A stretch of 64,000 nt of DNA from Timema cristinae (GCA_039000515.1 JBCFYV010000001.1:48321978-48385977), one strand, 5' to 3'; counted from the stretch's first letter, positions 1 to 10,951 are shown. The notes: generated from the letters alone by a model not told the origin. Translations and numbers: made by a program.

Positions 1-1938
1 CATGGATACTAATAAAACATTGACAGTGACTACTGAGATAAACAGGGATACAAATAAAACACTGACAGTGACTACTGAGATAAACAGGGATACTAATAAA
101 ACACTGACAGTGACTACTGAGATAAACAGGATACTAATAAAACACTGACAGTGACTACTGAGATAAACAGGATACTAATAAAACACTGACAGTGACTACT
201 GAGATAAACAGGGATACAAATAAAACACTGACAGTGACTACTGAGATAAACATGGATACTAATAAAACACTGACAGTGACTACTGAGATAAACAGGGATA
301 CTAAATAAAATATTGACAGTGACTACTGAGATAAACAGGGATACTAATAAAACACTGACAGTGACTACTGAGATAAACAGGGATACTAATAAAACACTGA
401 CAGTGACTACTGAGATAAACATGGATACTAAATAAAACATGACAGTGACTACTGAGATAAACAGGGATACAAATAAAACACTGACAGTGACTACTGAGAT
501 AAACATGGATACTAATAAAACACTGACAGTGACTACTGAGATAAACAGGATACAAATAAAACACTGACAGTGACTACTGAGATAAACATGGGATACTAAT
601 AAAACACTGACAGTGACTACTGAGATAAACAGGGAATACTAATAAAACACTGACAGTGACTACTGAGATAAACAGGGATACTAATAAAACATGACAGTGA
701 CTACTGAGATAAACATGGATACTAAATAAAACACTGACAGTGACTACTGAGATAAACATGGATACTAATAAAACACTGACAGTGACTACTGAGATAAACA
801 GGGATACAAATAAAACACTGACAGTGACTACTGAGATAAACAGGGATACTAATAAAACACTGACAGTGACTACTGAGATAAACAGGATACTAATAAAACA
901 CTGACAGTGACTACTGAGATAAACAGGGATACTAATAAAACATGACAGGACTACTGAGATAAACATGGATACTAATAAAACACTGACAGTGACTACTGAG
1001 ATAAACATGGATACTAATAAAACATTGACAGTGACTACTGAGATAAACAGGATACTAATAAAACATGACAGTGACTACTGAGATAAACAGGGATACTAAT
1101 AAAACACTGACAGTGACTACTGAGATAAACAGGGATACTAATAAAACACTGACAGTGACTACTGAGATAAACAGGGATACTAATAAAACACTGACAGTGA
1201 CTACTGAGATAAACAGGGATACTAATAAAACACTGACAGTGACTACTGAGATAAACAGGATACTAATAAAACATGACAGTGACTACTGAGATAAACAGGG
1301 ATACTAATAAAATATTGACAGTGACTACTGAGATAAACAGGGATACTAATAAAACACTGACAGTGACTACTGAGATAAACAGGATACTAATAAAACACTG
1401 ACAGTGACTACTGAGATAAACAGGGATACTAAATAAAACACTGACAGTGACTACTGAGATAAACAGGGATACAAATAAAACACTGACAGTGACTACTGAG
1501 ATAAACAGGATACTAATAAAACACTGACAGTGACTACTGAGATAAACAGGGATACAATAAAACACTGACAGTGACTACTGAGATAAACAGGATACTAATA
1601 AAACACTGACAGTGACTACTGAGATAAACAGGGATACTAATAAAACACTGACAGTGACTACTGAGATAAACATGGATACTAATAAAACACTGACAGTGAC
1701 TACTGAGATAAACAGGGATACAAATAAAACACTGACAGTGACTACTGAGATAAACAGGGATACTAATAAAATATTGACAGTGACTACTGAGATAAACAGG
1801 ATACTAATAAAACACTGACAGTGACTACTGAGATAAACAGGGATACTAATAAAACACTGACAGTGACTACTGAGATAAACAGGGATACTAATAAAACACT
1901 GACAGTGACTACTGAGATAAACAGGAATACTAATAAAA
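1..1938. repeat. 42-bp minisatellite array (about 46 copies)
   Basis: Head-to-tail copies of a 42-bp unit containing GACAGTGACTACTGAGATAA and a TACTAATAAAACAC segment. The array runs off the left edge, so its true start is unseen. Units differ by single substitutions (aacaggg/aacatgg, actaat/acaaat) and by 1-base indels. Because 42 is a multiple of three, short frames of 14-residue repeats stay open on both strands between indels (for example 1065-1289 plus, 574-1008 minus). These are by-products of the repeat, not genes. It ends at about 1938 in unique sequence. Confidence 0.97.
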
Positions 1939-2093
1939 CCCAATTCCCCAAAATTATCAACAGCTATCTGCCAAAGACTCTTGATTAACGTCTACGATAT
2001 TTAATTGGTTTTTAATCAATTATAATGAAAGAAGGTGAGCATTTTAAATAACATCTCAAAGTGTAAAATAACACATTAATATTTCTCACTTTT

Positions 2094-2325
2094 GTGGCCG
2101 CATGGTCTAACGTGCTACTCTCGAATTAGATTAGACTGCTATGGCGGAAAGATCAAAGTTCGAATCTCGTTTGGATGTAATGAGGTTTTTCTTACAAAAT
2201 GATTTTCCACTTTCTCTTTGTGCAAATGAGGGTACACCTACTATAATTATAACTCTCTTAATCTCTTATCCATTAGCGTAATGAGTACATGTACAACCCA
2301 AATGGTTAGTAAGACGCGGTGCTAA
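2094..2325 (+). mobile_element. SINE type A, near full length
   Basis: tRNA-derived SINE. The head has an A-box-like TGGTCTAACGTG (2102-2113) and a B-box-like AGTTCGAATCTC (about 2157-2168). The body includes a pyrimidine-rich stretch followed by TGCAAATGAGGGTAC. The 3' end is the family tail (GTACATGTACAACCCAAATGG, then GTTAGTAAGACGCGGTGCTA). The same architecture recurs many times in both orientations in this window, which defines the family. Confidence 0.85.
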
Positions 2326-3168
2326 GAAACATAATTCAATATTGATTTTTTTTCTCTTCTCATGTATAAAAAAATCCCCCCGCCCCTTGGTTATTCAGTA
2401 TCAACTTCATTAAACCATATAAAAACTTCACAGGCCCATTTGACACTGATAAAAGATGTGTAGAGCGTCAAGGTTACTAGCAATTATAATCACCTTCCCT
2501 CGGCGAGTACAGATTTCATCTTGAATGTTTTATCCTCTGCGAGCCTTGTTAGGAATGAAACCTTAACTCCACATAAACATGGGCTGTGCTCACACGTAAG
2601 TGGAAAGTTGTTAATACCCCAGGATCATAGATGGACTGTAGATGTACGGTAGGTATTTTGTCACAGAGCATGATGACAAACATAGTTTTCAAGAAGAACT
2701 TAGAGAGTTAAACAAAAATTAATATTATTGTCGTTTATGAAAGTTTATGTAAGACCTTTTAGCTTACTGTAGCCATATTTTATCTCAATTTTAAAACAAA
2801 CCCTCCCTCCCCCCTCGCCCCTATATTTTTTATTTCAGTCACACACCACCCCTGGGTATTAAACTGTAATTAATCTGACTAGCGAGGTCCTCTCTCAATT
2901 TTCCATTCGTTGAAGTTAAGCCCTGTCCTGATTCCCCGCTTGACGTATGCTTGTGACGAGGAGGTAGAGGGGTGTGGGTGCGTGCGTTTAAAAAAGATGG
3001 ATTATAGATAGGGTTGTAAAGCTAGGATGATGTATCACGTGACCACGAGGTTGTTTATATTGATACCTTATTCACATGGAATGTTGACATCAAAAATATT
3101 CAATTAAAATAAATATTGGCAATTCAAAACCATTTAATAAATAACGAATTTATATTTTGTGATCCGCT
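2326..3168. other. AT-rich non-coding sequence
   Basis: No ORF of note, tandem repeat or recognisable element was seen. It contains pyrimidine-rich runs around 2380 and 2800 and a GT-rich stretch near 2970. Confidence 0.6.
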
Positions 3169-3398
3169 TCGGTCGTTGCTTGGTCTAACATGCTTCTATC
3201 ACAATAGAATATACTCCTGATGACGGGGAGATCCAGGTTCGAATCTCAGTCGAGTGTACTTTTTATTTACAAAATGATTTTACACTCTCCCTCCTTACAA
3301 ATGCGGGTACAGTTCCTATGAATATAACTTTCCTAATCCCTAAAACCATTCCCATAATTAGTACATAAGCGTATAGACCGAACGGGTACTAAGAGACT
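3169..3398 (+). mobile_element. SINE type A, near full length
   Basis: Same family as 2094-2325. The head has TTGGTCTAACATGC (A box) and AGGTTCGAATCTC (B box). The body has CTCCCTCCTTACAAATGCGGG, and the tail GTACATAAGCGTATAGACCG is followed by AACGGGTACTAAGA. Confidence 0.85.
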
Positions 3399-3489
3399 AA
3401 AATAGTTGTAGGATATTTTTTAAATATTATAATTATTTATGTGATTAATATTTGAATGTTTTTCAGCTACAAATATATTAACTAATAAA

Positions 3490-3673
3490 GTGGGGTGGAG
3501 GAATATATAGTTTAGAGGAAATGCAAGAGCATTTTCGTTGATAAGAGTGGTAAAAATTCAGGATATTCACCTTAGTACATCTGTTCTGAATTTGAACCCA
3601 AACCTCCTCATCACGATTAATTCAGAGCAGGATGGATTGACTCCTATGTCCTTGTGATCACTTATGCGGGGGT
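3490..3673 (-). mobile_element. SINE type A, diverged, minus strand
   Basis: Read on the minus strand it keeps the tRNA-like head (degenerate near 3640-3673), a B-box-like GGTTTGGGTTCAAATTC (3588-3604) and the first half of the body (CCACTCTTATCAACGAAAATG). The 3' tail is missing. Confidence 0.6.
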
Positions 3674-4557
3674 TTAATCTAATAAAGGCAGAACAGTTAA
3701 AATATACATTCTTGCTGTGTTTCTTTTTAAATATTAATATTAACAATTTCTTATGGTCTTTGAATATGATGTTAAAAACTCTAAGTTACCTTCAACATAA
3801 AATTAAATGGCCAACCCTGTAATCTCTAAAAAACATTATTATGTGCAAAGTTGTGATGTGAACCTTTTATCTTGGCGTATGGTTGATTCATGTCTCGATA
3901 GAACTATGTTGGGTTGTGTTCCAAATGTAATTTACAATCTTTTTATAGACGAATATAGACCTGTAAAATTACGCTTCAGATTTTATAGTGAAATACAACC
4001 TACCCTAATTTTGAAACATTTGTTTTTCTGGGTAATTTTTTACTTATTATGTCTAACTGCATGGCTGGGCTTTGGGAATTTCTCAATTATTAAAATAATG
4101 GCGTGATCAGCAAACCTATCCGTTTAAAATAGAGAGTAGGGGGTGGAAAGGAAATATAGGCTAAAGTTTGTATTTTTAAAGTTTTATAGCAAACCTTTTT
4201 GGCACAAATAAAATATATTCACTAGACACGTTTAGTAATTATTTACATATATTCATCTCAATATTTCTTGACTGTTAATAATGGACATAAGGCCATTATA
4301 ATATGACCTTTGTTCTTAATTTAAAAAGCTAAATTTCAAATGCCACCATGCCCATGACAAATATTCAAGGACTATTAAGATTATGATGTGTAAAAAATTA
4401 AACTAAATGTGTCTATGAAAGCAATATTTTATTTATTTTGGCAAACAAAATTCTTTTTTATACAAACTGAAAATATTATAGTAAAAATGGTATGTCTTGG
4501 CTACAGAAATCTGTAGTTCAGTTTGTGGAAATATTGAACAGTACTAACATACTGTTG
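3674..4557. other. AT-rich sequence without supported gene
   Basis: A 99-residue open frame lies at 3807-4106 on the plus strand. It has no recognisable domain and an AT-rich codon pattern like the surrounding DNA, so it is not called as a gene. The stretch around 4150-4230 resembles 40290-40350 (shared wording such as gttttatagcaaa / gtttttgtagcaaa), so part is probably an old dispersed repeat. Confidence 0.45.
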
Positions 4558-4830
4558 TCCAGGGAGCGCCCGAAATACTAATCGTACATCCTTTCCGTGG
4601 AGGCTCTATCCATGTCCCGATGAGATAAGAGGGTGATAATGAATATGATGATGTAGAGCCAATGAAGATCTTAACCTAACTTTAGCTCAATAAACCAAAC
4701 CCTGGTGACGATGGGAATTATTCCTCTTTCGATAAAAAATACCCCTGTTGGCTACCAGTTCTGGGAATAGAACTCGAGACCTCTAGATCAGCAGTCAGGG
4801 ACCCCGACCCCGACACCACAAGATCAGTTA
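4558..4830 (-). mobile_element. tRNA-like SINE remnant, minus strand
   Basis: On the minus strand a B-box-like GTCTCGAGTTCTATTCCCAG (4757-4777 region) follows a GTGGTGTCGGGG that could be an A box. Downstream lies a non-tRNA body. It is not clearly the same family as the type A copies. The call rests on the paired promoter-like boxes only. Confidence 0.35.
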
Positions 4831-5424
4831 TAATAGATAGCTCAAAAATACTGCCCTTACTCAAGTTCCCCTCCATCCCCCATTAAAAGGCGAGTGTCCC
4901 ACCAAGAAAGTTTGTGTATCTGTGCAATGCGATGTGTAGAGAGTAAGGGTTTGTTTGTAGAAAGGGAAGATGGTTGGGTGGTGGGTGAATTCAACGACAG
5001 CAGCTTAGCGCACTAAACTAGATGGATGGGAAAACAATCGTGGAGAGACAGCGTTAAGCTAGTTGTTAATTACTATTTCATGAGAGCAAAACTCGGTTCT
5101 ACGCAAATGAGTGAGATAACTACTCGGATTTATGTTATCATTCCTTCTACGTTCATTTGTTACACAACTATCTGTCTACACGGTTCACGGTGTGCTGTCT
5201 TATTTGAATCACACAATCACCCAACTAAATATAGCTGTCACATTTACATGTTTCCCATTATACTAAATATAAAAAAAGTCCTTTAGGCTGTTTTTTTATC
5301 ATTATATTTAAATTGAAGACACACAGAACTAATCGTGTTATCATTGACATATTAAAAAGAAAATCAAATATAAATTTTAAAATTGCAGCATCTATGTCAA
5401 CTGCTTTCAACACGAAGAGGACGA
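4831..5424. other. Non-coding, nothing recognised
   Basis: Includes an 86-codon open frame at 5026-5286 with no recognisable domain. No repeat or regulatory site can be supported. Confidence 0.5.
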
Positions 5425-5496
5425 TGTATTGGGAACTGTCAGTAGCTGCTGGCCAAGGGCAATGTACTTGGAACTGTCAGTAGCTGCTGGCCAGCT
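5425..5496. repeat. Two-copy tandem duplication
   Basis: Two adjacent copies of a unit of about 37 bp, each containing GGAACTGTCAGTAGCTGCTG followed by GCCA. The copies are nearly identical, so the duplication is recent. Confidence 0.85.
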
Positions 5497-5578
5497 GACA
5501 ACACAGTTAAGCTCCAATAATTGTAGTATGATTATGATAAAATTAGTTATGAAATTTACTAAAACTATTTTAATATAT

Positions 5579-5804
5579 TCGATGGTTGAATGGTCTTGCA
5601 ATTAACTAAACTGTATATGGAGTGGGAGATTGGGGTTCAAATCCCGGTTTTATACTGAGGGTGATATTTCCTAAATTATTTACCACTCTCCCTCCATGCA
5701 AATCCGGTCACACTTCTTCTCATTTCCATCTGTATTATACCTAGCAAATTTTAGCTGTTAGTAGATATAGGAAAAACCAAAAGGGGTAGTTGAGCGCGGT
5801 AGCA
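5579..5804 (+). mobile_element. SINE type A
   Basis: The head has ATGGTCTTGCAATT (A-box position) and GGGGTTCAAATCCCGG (a good B box). The body has CCACTCTCCCTCCATGCAAAT. The tail is recognisable but damaged (GGGGTAGTTGAGCGCGGTAGC) and is followed by an A-rich end. Confidence 0.75.
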
Positions 5805-5910
5805 AATAAACAAACAAAAAACAGCAGTTCATACGTCAAGTTTATTTTTGTGCACCCGTTCGAACTATTCGCATATTTACAAAATTGGAAGTCAGGATAG
5901 AAAAGGTTTA

Positions 5911-5941
5911 CGTACAAGCTGAACGGGTAGTAAGACGTGGT
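5911..5941 (+). mobile_element. SINE 3' tail fragment
   Basis: Only the family 3' end is present (GTACAAGCTGAACGGGTAGT, then AAGACGTGGTGC). It runs straight into a (TAA)n tract. Confidence 0.75.
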
Positions 5942-6034
5942 GCTAATAATAATAATAATAATAATAATAAAATAATAATAATAAATAATAATAATAATAA
6001 TAAAATAATATAATAATAATAATAATAATAATAA
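5942..6034. repeat. (TAA)n microsatellite
   Basis: About 30 TAA triplets with a few interruptions, directly after a SINE 3' tail. This matches the usual 3' repeat of this SINE family in the window. Confidence 0.95.
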
Positions 6035-6035
6035 T

Positions 6036-6192
6036 AGAGAAGGTTAAAATTAAAGTGAAAGTACCTACATTTTTGTGTAGAGGGAGTGAAAAACATTTGA
6101 GGTAAAACCACCTTTGGTACACCCGACCGGAATTCGAACCCTGTTCTCATGGTCACTACCAATCCAGTCTGAGGCAGGAATGACGCCTTAGA
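6036..6192 (-). mobile_element. SINE type A, minus strand, 3' truncated
   Basis: Minus-strand copy with body (GAGAAGGTTAAAATTAAAGT...) and head. The B box in reverse is CCGGAATTCGAACCC (6128-6142), and the reversed head reads GATGACGCC-like into CTTAGATCAGCG. With the adjacent plus-strand tail it forms a tail-to-tail composite around the TAA tract. Confidence 0.7.
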
Positions 6193-6204
6193 TCAGCGAT
6201 TGGC

Positions 6205-6687
6205 AACCCATGGCCCACGGATATGGCTCACCAACTTATTGTATCTGTCCGGTAAAAGATTTAGCAAACAAAAACTTTCTTAATCAAAATGGAGTAATAA
6301 CTAATTACCATAAGATAAATATAATATTGAAATTTTTTGCTCAGTTTTTTCCAACTTGGCTCACCAATTTATTTTGAAATCCAGACCAGGCTTTATACCA
6401 GGCGGGAATCGAAATGGAAGCTCTGACGGAGCTGAGCAGTGTGTTATCAAGAGGGACTATTCAGTGACAGAAAGACCGGACTTTGAAGTAACCGTCGTCA
6501 TCAAACATTCAGACCCTCTGATTGCGTCATTTCACACCTCCGACAAATCCCATCGAACGAGAGGGGGCTTAGAGCATCCACTGGATGTTGCGGACAATGG
6601 ACCGCAGATAATTACCACTCATTAAATATTGACGAGTCCTCTTCTTGTACTCAAACAACTCGCGGTGTGGGACCGGAACATTCTGGA
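6205..6687. other. Unassigned, possible old hAT-like fragment
   Basis: CAGCGATTGGCAACCCATGG at about 6195-6214 resembles a hAT-type terminal repeat, but no partner end was found. The 89-codon open frame 6356-6625 is in more GC-balanced sequence than its surroundings but shows no recognisable domain. Confidence 0.3.
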
Positions 6688-6850
6688 TCTGCACCGGTGG
6701 TCTCACGGTTTAAAACACCAATTACGGGAACGACTCGATTTGCTGGTGACAGATGGGGTCAAGATTCGAGTTTCAGTCGGGAGTTTCATAGCTGTAGTTC
6801 TCCCATCGCATCCCCACGATAATGTGGGAGCAATTTGGATTTACAAATTT
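6688..6850 (+). mobile_element. Possible SINE with tRNA-like head
   Basis: GGTGGTCTCACGG (A-box-like, about 6697) and GTCAAGATTCGAGTTTC (B-box-like, about 6758-6775) have roughly tRNA-like spacing. The rest does not match the type A body. Confidence 0.3.
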
Positions 6851-7027
6851 AGCTTTTAATTATTGACAGAGACTCTAAATAACATTATAAACAAAATTAT
6901 CACTAATAGTAAATTACTAATATTATTCTATTTAACAAGTTAAAAATAGTTAACATTACTCAAATGACGGTAACATTTCTAATAAATTATTTAATTATTG
7001 CAAAACGTTATCACTTTTTTTCTTTTT

Positions 7028-7052
7028 GTGCACCACGTCTTACTACCCGTTA
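7028..7052 (-). mobile_element. SINE 3' tail fragment, minus strand
   Basis: GTGCACCACGTCTTACTACC followed by CGTTAC is the reversed type A/B tail. No body is attached. Confidence 0.65.
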
Positions 7053-7189
7053 CAATTAAACACATAATATAGATTATATATACTAATTAAGTATAAATAA
7101 TGAGGATTAAATATAAAAGGAAAACCACCCACTTTATCGTGTATAATTATTGTAAAACCTTAACAAAATTACAATACTATTCTTTAAAT

Positions 7190-7278
7190 TGAAAAATGAC
7201 ACTTAGACACAGGAATAGAACCTTGAACCTTTGGGCTCATTACGTGAATGTTCTAACCATTGAACTATGCTGGATACC
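7190..7278 (-). mobile_element. SINE type C (different tRNA-like head), minus strand
   Basis: On the minus strand, TAGTTCAATGG (A box) and AGGTTCTATTCC (B box) have tRNA-like spacing, followed by TGTGTCTAAGTGTCATTTTT. The same head and following segment occur at 51590-51715, so this is a repeated family distinct from type A. Confidence 0.6.
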
Positions 7279-7631
7279 TTTGTGAATGCAGCGTATTTAC
7301 TGAAATAATCTCATATGTAGGCCTATATTTAATAAATTATAATATATAATAGAGAATGTCAAATTGTGGTTTGTGGAGTTAATCTCGGATACATTTGGAA
7401 AATAAATCTTAGAGCTCTTATACATTTGGTAATGAACAATTTCATATGTACTGTACCTCTTGTATTTTTTTTTTATAAAGGAGACCCGTCTTCTAACGAA
7501 CCCTTCCTCCTTCATAAGGCTGATAAAAGGGGATGGGGGATCACATTTAAAAGGGCCAGTCACAGGAGTGTTGATACACTTTCCAGGCGCATAGAAATGC
7601 CACGCTAAATTGAAATATGCCAGTAGAGGTA
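7279..7631. other. Non-coding, nothing recognised
   Basis: Overlapping frames on both strands (7297-7563 minus, 7366-7608 plus) have no recognisable domain and are not called. Confidence 0.5.
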
Positions 7632-8312
7632 TTTCTCATTCCCTAGAATTCTCTTCATATTGGAAACGGTCTATATTTTTCCTTCTCATTCCCTAGTATT
7701 CCCTTCATATCAAAAATGGTTTATATTTTTCCTTCTCATTCCCTAGTATTCCCTTCATATCGAAAATGGTTTATATTTTTCCTTCTCATTCCTAGTATTC
7801 CCTTAATATCGGAAACGGTCTATATTTTTCCCTTATCATCCTTTAGTATTCCCTTCATATCGAAACGGTTTATATTTTTCCTTCTCATCCTTTAGTATTT
7901 CTTTCATATTGAAAACGGTCTATATTATTCCCTTCTCATCCTCTAGTATTCCCTTCATATCAAAAATGGTTTATATTTTTCCCTTCTCATTCTCTAGTAT
8001 TCCCTTAATATCGGAAACAGTCTATATTTTTCCTTTCATCCTCTAGTATTCCTTCATATCAAAAATGGTTTATATTTTTTCCCTTCTCATTCTCTAGTAT
8101 TCCCTTAATACTGAAAACGGTTTATATTTTTCCCTTCTCATCCTTTAGTATTTCTTTCATATTGAAAACGGTCTATATTATTCCTTTCTCATCCTCTAGT
8201 ATTCCTTCATACTGAAAATGGTTTATATTTTTCCCACCTCATTCCTGCGTATTTCCCTCGGTCTATATTTTTCCCTTTTCAATACTAAGTATTCCTTCAT
8301 AACGAAAACTGT
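7632..8312. repeat. Old 50-bp tandem array (about 13 copies)
   Basis: Copies of a unit near 50 bp built from CTCATTCCCTAGTATTCCCT and a segment like TCATATCGAAAATGGTTTAT. Copies differ by many substitutions and small indels, more than in the other arrays, so this looks like an old decaying array. The unit is not a stable multiple of three and no frame stays open. Confidence 0.93.
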
Positions 8313-8448
8313 TTAACATCCTCTGATCATTTCCTGGTTCGAGTCTGTAGTTCAGACCCTTCCCGGTCTATTTTTCGAGCGTTATTGGGCTGCCAGATGT
8401 CCTCCTCCCACCTCTCACTTCACGCCCCGTAAAAATTATTCAATAGCT

Positions 8449-8450
<2 letters not shown>

Positions 8451-8505
<55 letters not shown>
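8451..8505. repeat. (ATT)n microsatellite
   Basis: An uninterrupted run of about 18 ATT triplets abutting the 3' tail of a minus-strand SINE. Confidence 0.95.
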
Positions 8506-8775
8506 GCACCGCGTCTTACTACCCGTTCGGGTTATACGCACTTACGCTAATGTGTAATGGTAGGGTGATTGTGAGATGAAATGGAGGACCTACAGTTTAA
8601 CGTGGAATCCGAACCATGGTGGCGGCCTGGCATTCCACACATTCACAAGATGTCTTGTCAGAGGTGTAGGAAGGGTTTGGAAATCAGATAAATCTGTGCC
8701 GGGACCGAGGATTGAACCCCGGCCGCCAGCACAGAAGTCTGACACCTTACCCCTAGACCACCAGGTAACCCCTTC
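8506..8775 (-). mobile_element. SINE type B, full length, minus strand
   Basis: On the minus strand it has a well-kept tRNA-like head: TGGTCTAGGGG (A box) and GGGGTTCAATCCTCGG (B box). The body includes TGGAATGCCAGGC and CACGTTAAACTGTAGGTCC. The tail GCGTATAACCCGAACGGGTA then GTAAGACGCGGTGCTA is shared with type A. The (ATT)n tract lies at its 3' end. Head and body differ from type A while the tail is the same. Confidence 0.85.
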
Positions 8776-9168
8776 AATAGCTGTAAGGATGTTGATAGGT
8801 ATCAGAGCCAATAATAAGACAATATAAGGTTATAAAAAAAATCTTGATTTATCGACTTCAAACTGTACAATGTTTGAATTATCAATCCAGGAATTATGTG
8901 TCGAGGACGGTGACGGGAGATCGTGGTTCGAACCCTTTCAGGTGCAAAGAGGGTGTGTGTTTTCTCCTCATAAATATATATTCATAAAACTTTAAAAAGA
9001 CTACAATTATTAAAGAGTTAGTAAATTACAGATCTGTATAAAAAAAATTCCAATATAAATGAAATAATATACTCTGTTACCTACTCTATATTGTAATGAT
9101 ATTGATTCAGATCAATCTAAAATAAATAAAAAGTCATGGATGAAGGCAATTTTTATTTAAAGTAACAT
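8776..9168. other. AT-rich, possible isolated B box
   Basis: GTGGTTCGAACCCTTTCAGG near 8920-8940 looks like a tRNA/SINE B box, but no A box or family body was matched. Otherwise there is nothing to call. Confidence 0.35.
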
Positions 9169-9395
9169 GTGTAGAGTATCTTTCTTGATTCATCCATGAA
9201 GAAACACGCGCTTCTCAGAAATAATGAGAAAAGGATTTTACCAGTAAAAATATAACAACTCCGCAGTATTTGGCAAATATGCCAATTCTCTAGACCAATA
9301 AGAAGCTAGCTTTCACAACACCTGTCGCCAGGACTCTTTCTATCAGTTAGTTTTTACACTGTTGACGAAGGGAGAAAGATGCAAGGGGTATGTCA

Positions 9396-9403
9396 TATAT
9401 AAA
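9396..9403 (+). promoter_or_regulatory. TATA box of the LTR
   Basis: TATATAAA, with an initiator-like TCAGCC about 20 bases downstream (9417). Spacing fits a retroelement promoter; function is inferred. Confidence 0.45.
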
Positions 9404-9595
9404 CCGTTTGTGCGTATCAGCCAGGCATTCAAACATCCACACCAGGGATCCATCCACACGCACAAGTCAGTCAGAGCCACACACTGGCAGTCACAGTCTA
9501 ACACAGTATAAAATAACTTACATTAATATCACAAGTGTGCATTGATATAAAGCATTTAATTGGAATATGTATAAGTAATTAACAGATGTCATTTA

Positions 9596-9616
9596 AATAA
9601 ACCGTGTGTGAATAAA
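9596..9616 (+). promoter_or_regulatory. Polyadenylation signals in the LTR
   Basis: Two AATAAA hexamers at 9596-9601 and 9611-9616, after the putative start site, as expected for an R/U5 boundary. Inferred from position. Confidence 0.4.
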
Positions 9617-9736
9617 CAGCTATCAACAGTTCTCTTTCTTTAATTTTATTAATATACCGATTTAATTAGTACTCGACCACGGATCTATGGACAACCTAAA
9701 CATCATCACAGCATTATTATATCTGGGAATTAATCC

Positions 9737-9852
9737 GTAGTGTTTCAATCGACGCCCAAAGTGGGGCGATTAATTCAATAGTGTTACAATTGGCGCCCAA
9801 AGTGGGGCGATAAATTCCATAGTTTTACAGTTGGCTCCCAAAGTGGGGCGAA
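9737..9852 (+). repeat. Three 41-bp tandem copies of LTR end plus primer binding site
   Basis: Primer-site-like motifs start at 9750, 9791 and 9832, exactly 41 bp apart. Each is preceded by a version of AATAGTGTTACAAT. The middle copy, TGGCGCCCAAAGTGGGGC, is one base away from the lysine-tRNA (Lys1,2) primer site known from retroelements (recalled, not searched). The outer copies each carry one or two changes within the first five bases. Confidence 0.8.
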
Positions 9853-10155
9853 TCTTCGAATCCCCGAGACAAGAAAGAGACTCCACTGACTGAAAGACAC
9901 ACGGCACACTACAAGGCACACCGACGACGTACATCCATCCGAGAACCGAGGTGAAACAGACGTTCCACGCACGGCACACTACAAGGCACACCAACGACGA
10001 ACATTGTACTGAGGCGGAACAAGCTGACCGAAGACATCAAAATAGTCAGATAAGCCTTAAATAAATTTATATTATTTTTAATTAATTAAAAAGCTTTAAA
10101 TAACTTTGTTTTAATATTTTAGAATCATTAATTTTAGTAAATTTTGGAAGGGATA
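9853..10155 (+). other. Leader between primer site and gag
   Basis: Contains a short direct repeat (ACGGCACACTACAAGGCACA near 9901 and again near 9971) and then AT-rich sequence up to the gag ATG. No other gene seen. Confidence 0.4.
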
Positions 10156-10951
10156 ATGGCAGATTCAAATGATGATAGTGACGCTAGTAGCTGCTCTGAT
10201 GAGATAGAATATGAAAATAGACCTAGAAATCAGTTAGTTCTAGAGCAATCAAATGAGGAAAGGAGAGAAAGTGAACAGGACAATAAGAGTCAATTGCAGA
10301 GGGAGAGAGAGAAAAGATAGGCCAGAAAAAGATACACAAAGAAATGTTATAGTAGATGAGGAAGGGCGAGAAAAGAACAGGGAACAAACAATTGTACAAC
10401 CCATAGGAGATTTAAATAAAATTATGAAAAATGTTACAGCAAATGGTAGCGAATAGTGAAGAAACTAAACAGGAAATTAATCAGAAAATAGAAAAAAGTA
10501 GTCAAGAAACTAATCAGAAAATAGATAAAAGTAGCCAGGAAATAAATGAAATTAAACAGGAAATAGATACAAGTAGAAAAGAAATAATCAAATAATATAT
10601 GCAAATATCCAAGCAATTATTCAGAAAATAGATACAAATCAAACTAAGCTTGAACAAAGCAATAAAGAACTAAGTGCTAAAATAGAGTTAAGTAAGGAGG
10701 TTTGTGAGCAGAGATTTGGTTATTTAGAGCAAAAAATTGACCAATTAGAGACGGTTCATCAAAACTTAGCAGTATAGTTAAATGAAGTAGATGAAAAAGT
10801 AACGGAAGGTGAAAAAGAAAAAAAGGTTTTGGCAGAAAAACAAGAAAATTTAAGGAAGGGACAATTCAAATTAATGGAACAGATTACGGCTAATAAAAAT
10901 AAAATAGAAACAGTAGAACAAGAATCAATTAAAGTGTTAAAGGAAGAATAA
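10156..10951 (+). pseudogene. gag: Gag-like coiled-coil remnant of a Gypsy-type element
   Basis: The ATG at 10156 opens an acidic start (MADSNDDSDASS...) that stops at 10318. Similar charged sequence continues in two other frames (10253-10456; 10443-10595) and then to a stop at 10949 with one internal TAG near 10777. The product is rich in Glu, Lys, Gln and Asn with recurring EINQKIEKSSQETNQKIDKS-type heptads, i.e. a long coiled coil, as in the N-terminal half of some Ty3/Gypsy Gag proteins. At least two frameshifts and one internal stop make it dead. No capsid, protease or RT follows; the element is cut off after the coiled coil. Confidence 0.65.

Larger units (their letters stand above)
9169..9788 (+). 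mobile_element. Probable 5' LTR of a Gypsy-type element
   Basis: The region ends in TTACA two bases before a primer-binding-site-like motif (TGGCGCCCAAAGTGGGGC at 9791). It holds a CCAATAAGAAGC, a TATA box and two AATAAA signals in an order that suits a retroelement LTR. The left edge is a guess, placed at a TG; no second LTR copy exists in the window to fix it. The following gag remnant supports the call. Confidence 0.5.

Noticed and set aside
1..1943. Several 60-144 codon frames on both strands
   Set aside because: They are translations of the 42-bp repeat (14 codons per unit) and break wherever a unit has a 1-base indel.
6356..6625. Integrase-like ADNGPQI string in a plus frame
   Set aside because: Only a five-residue resemblance; the rest of the frame has no integrase motif.
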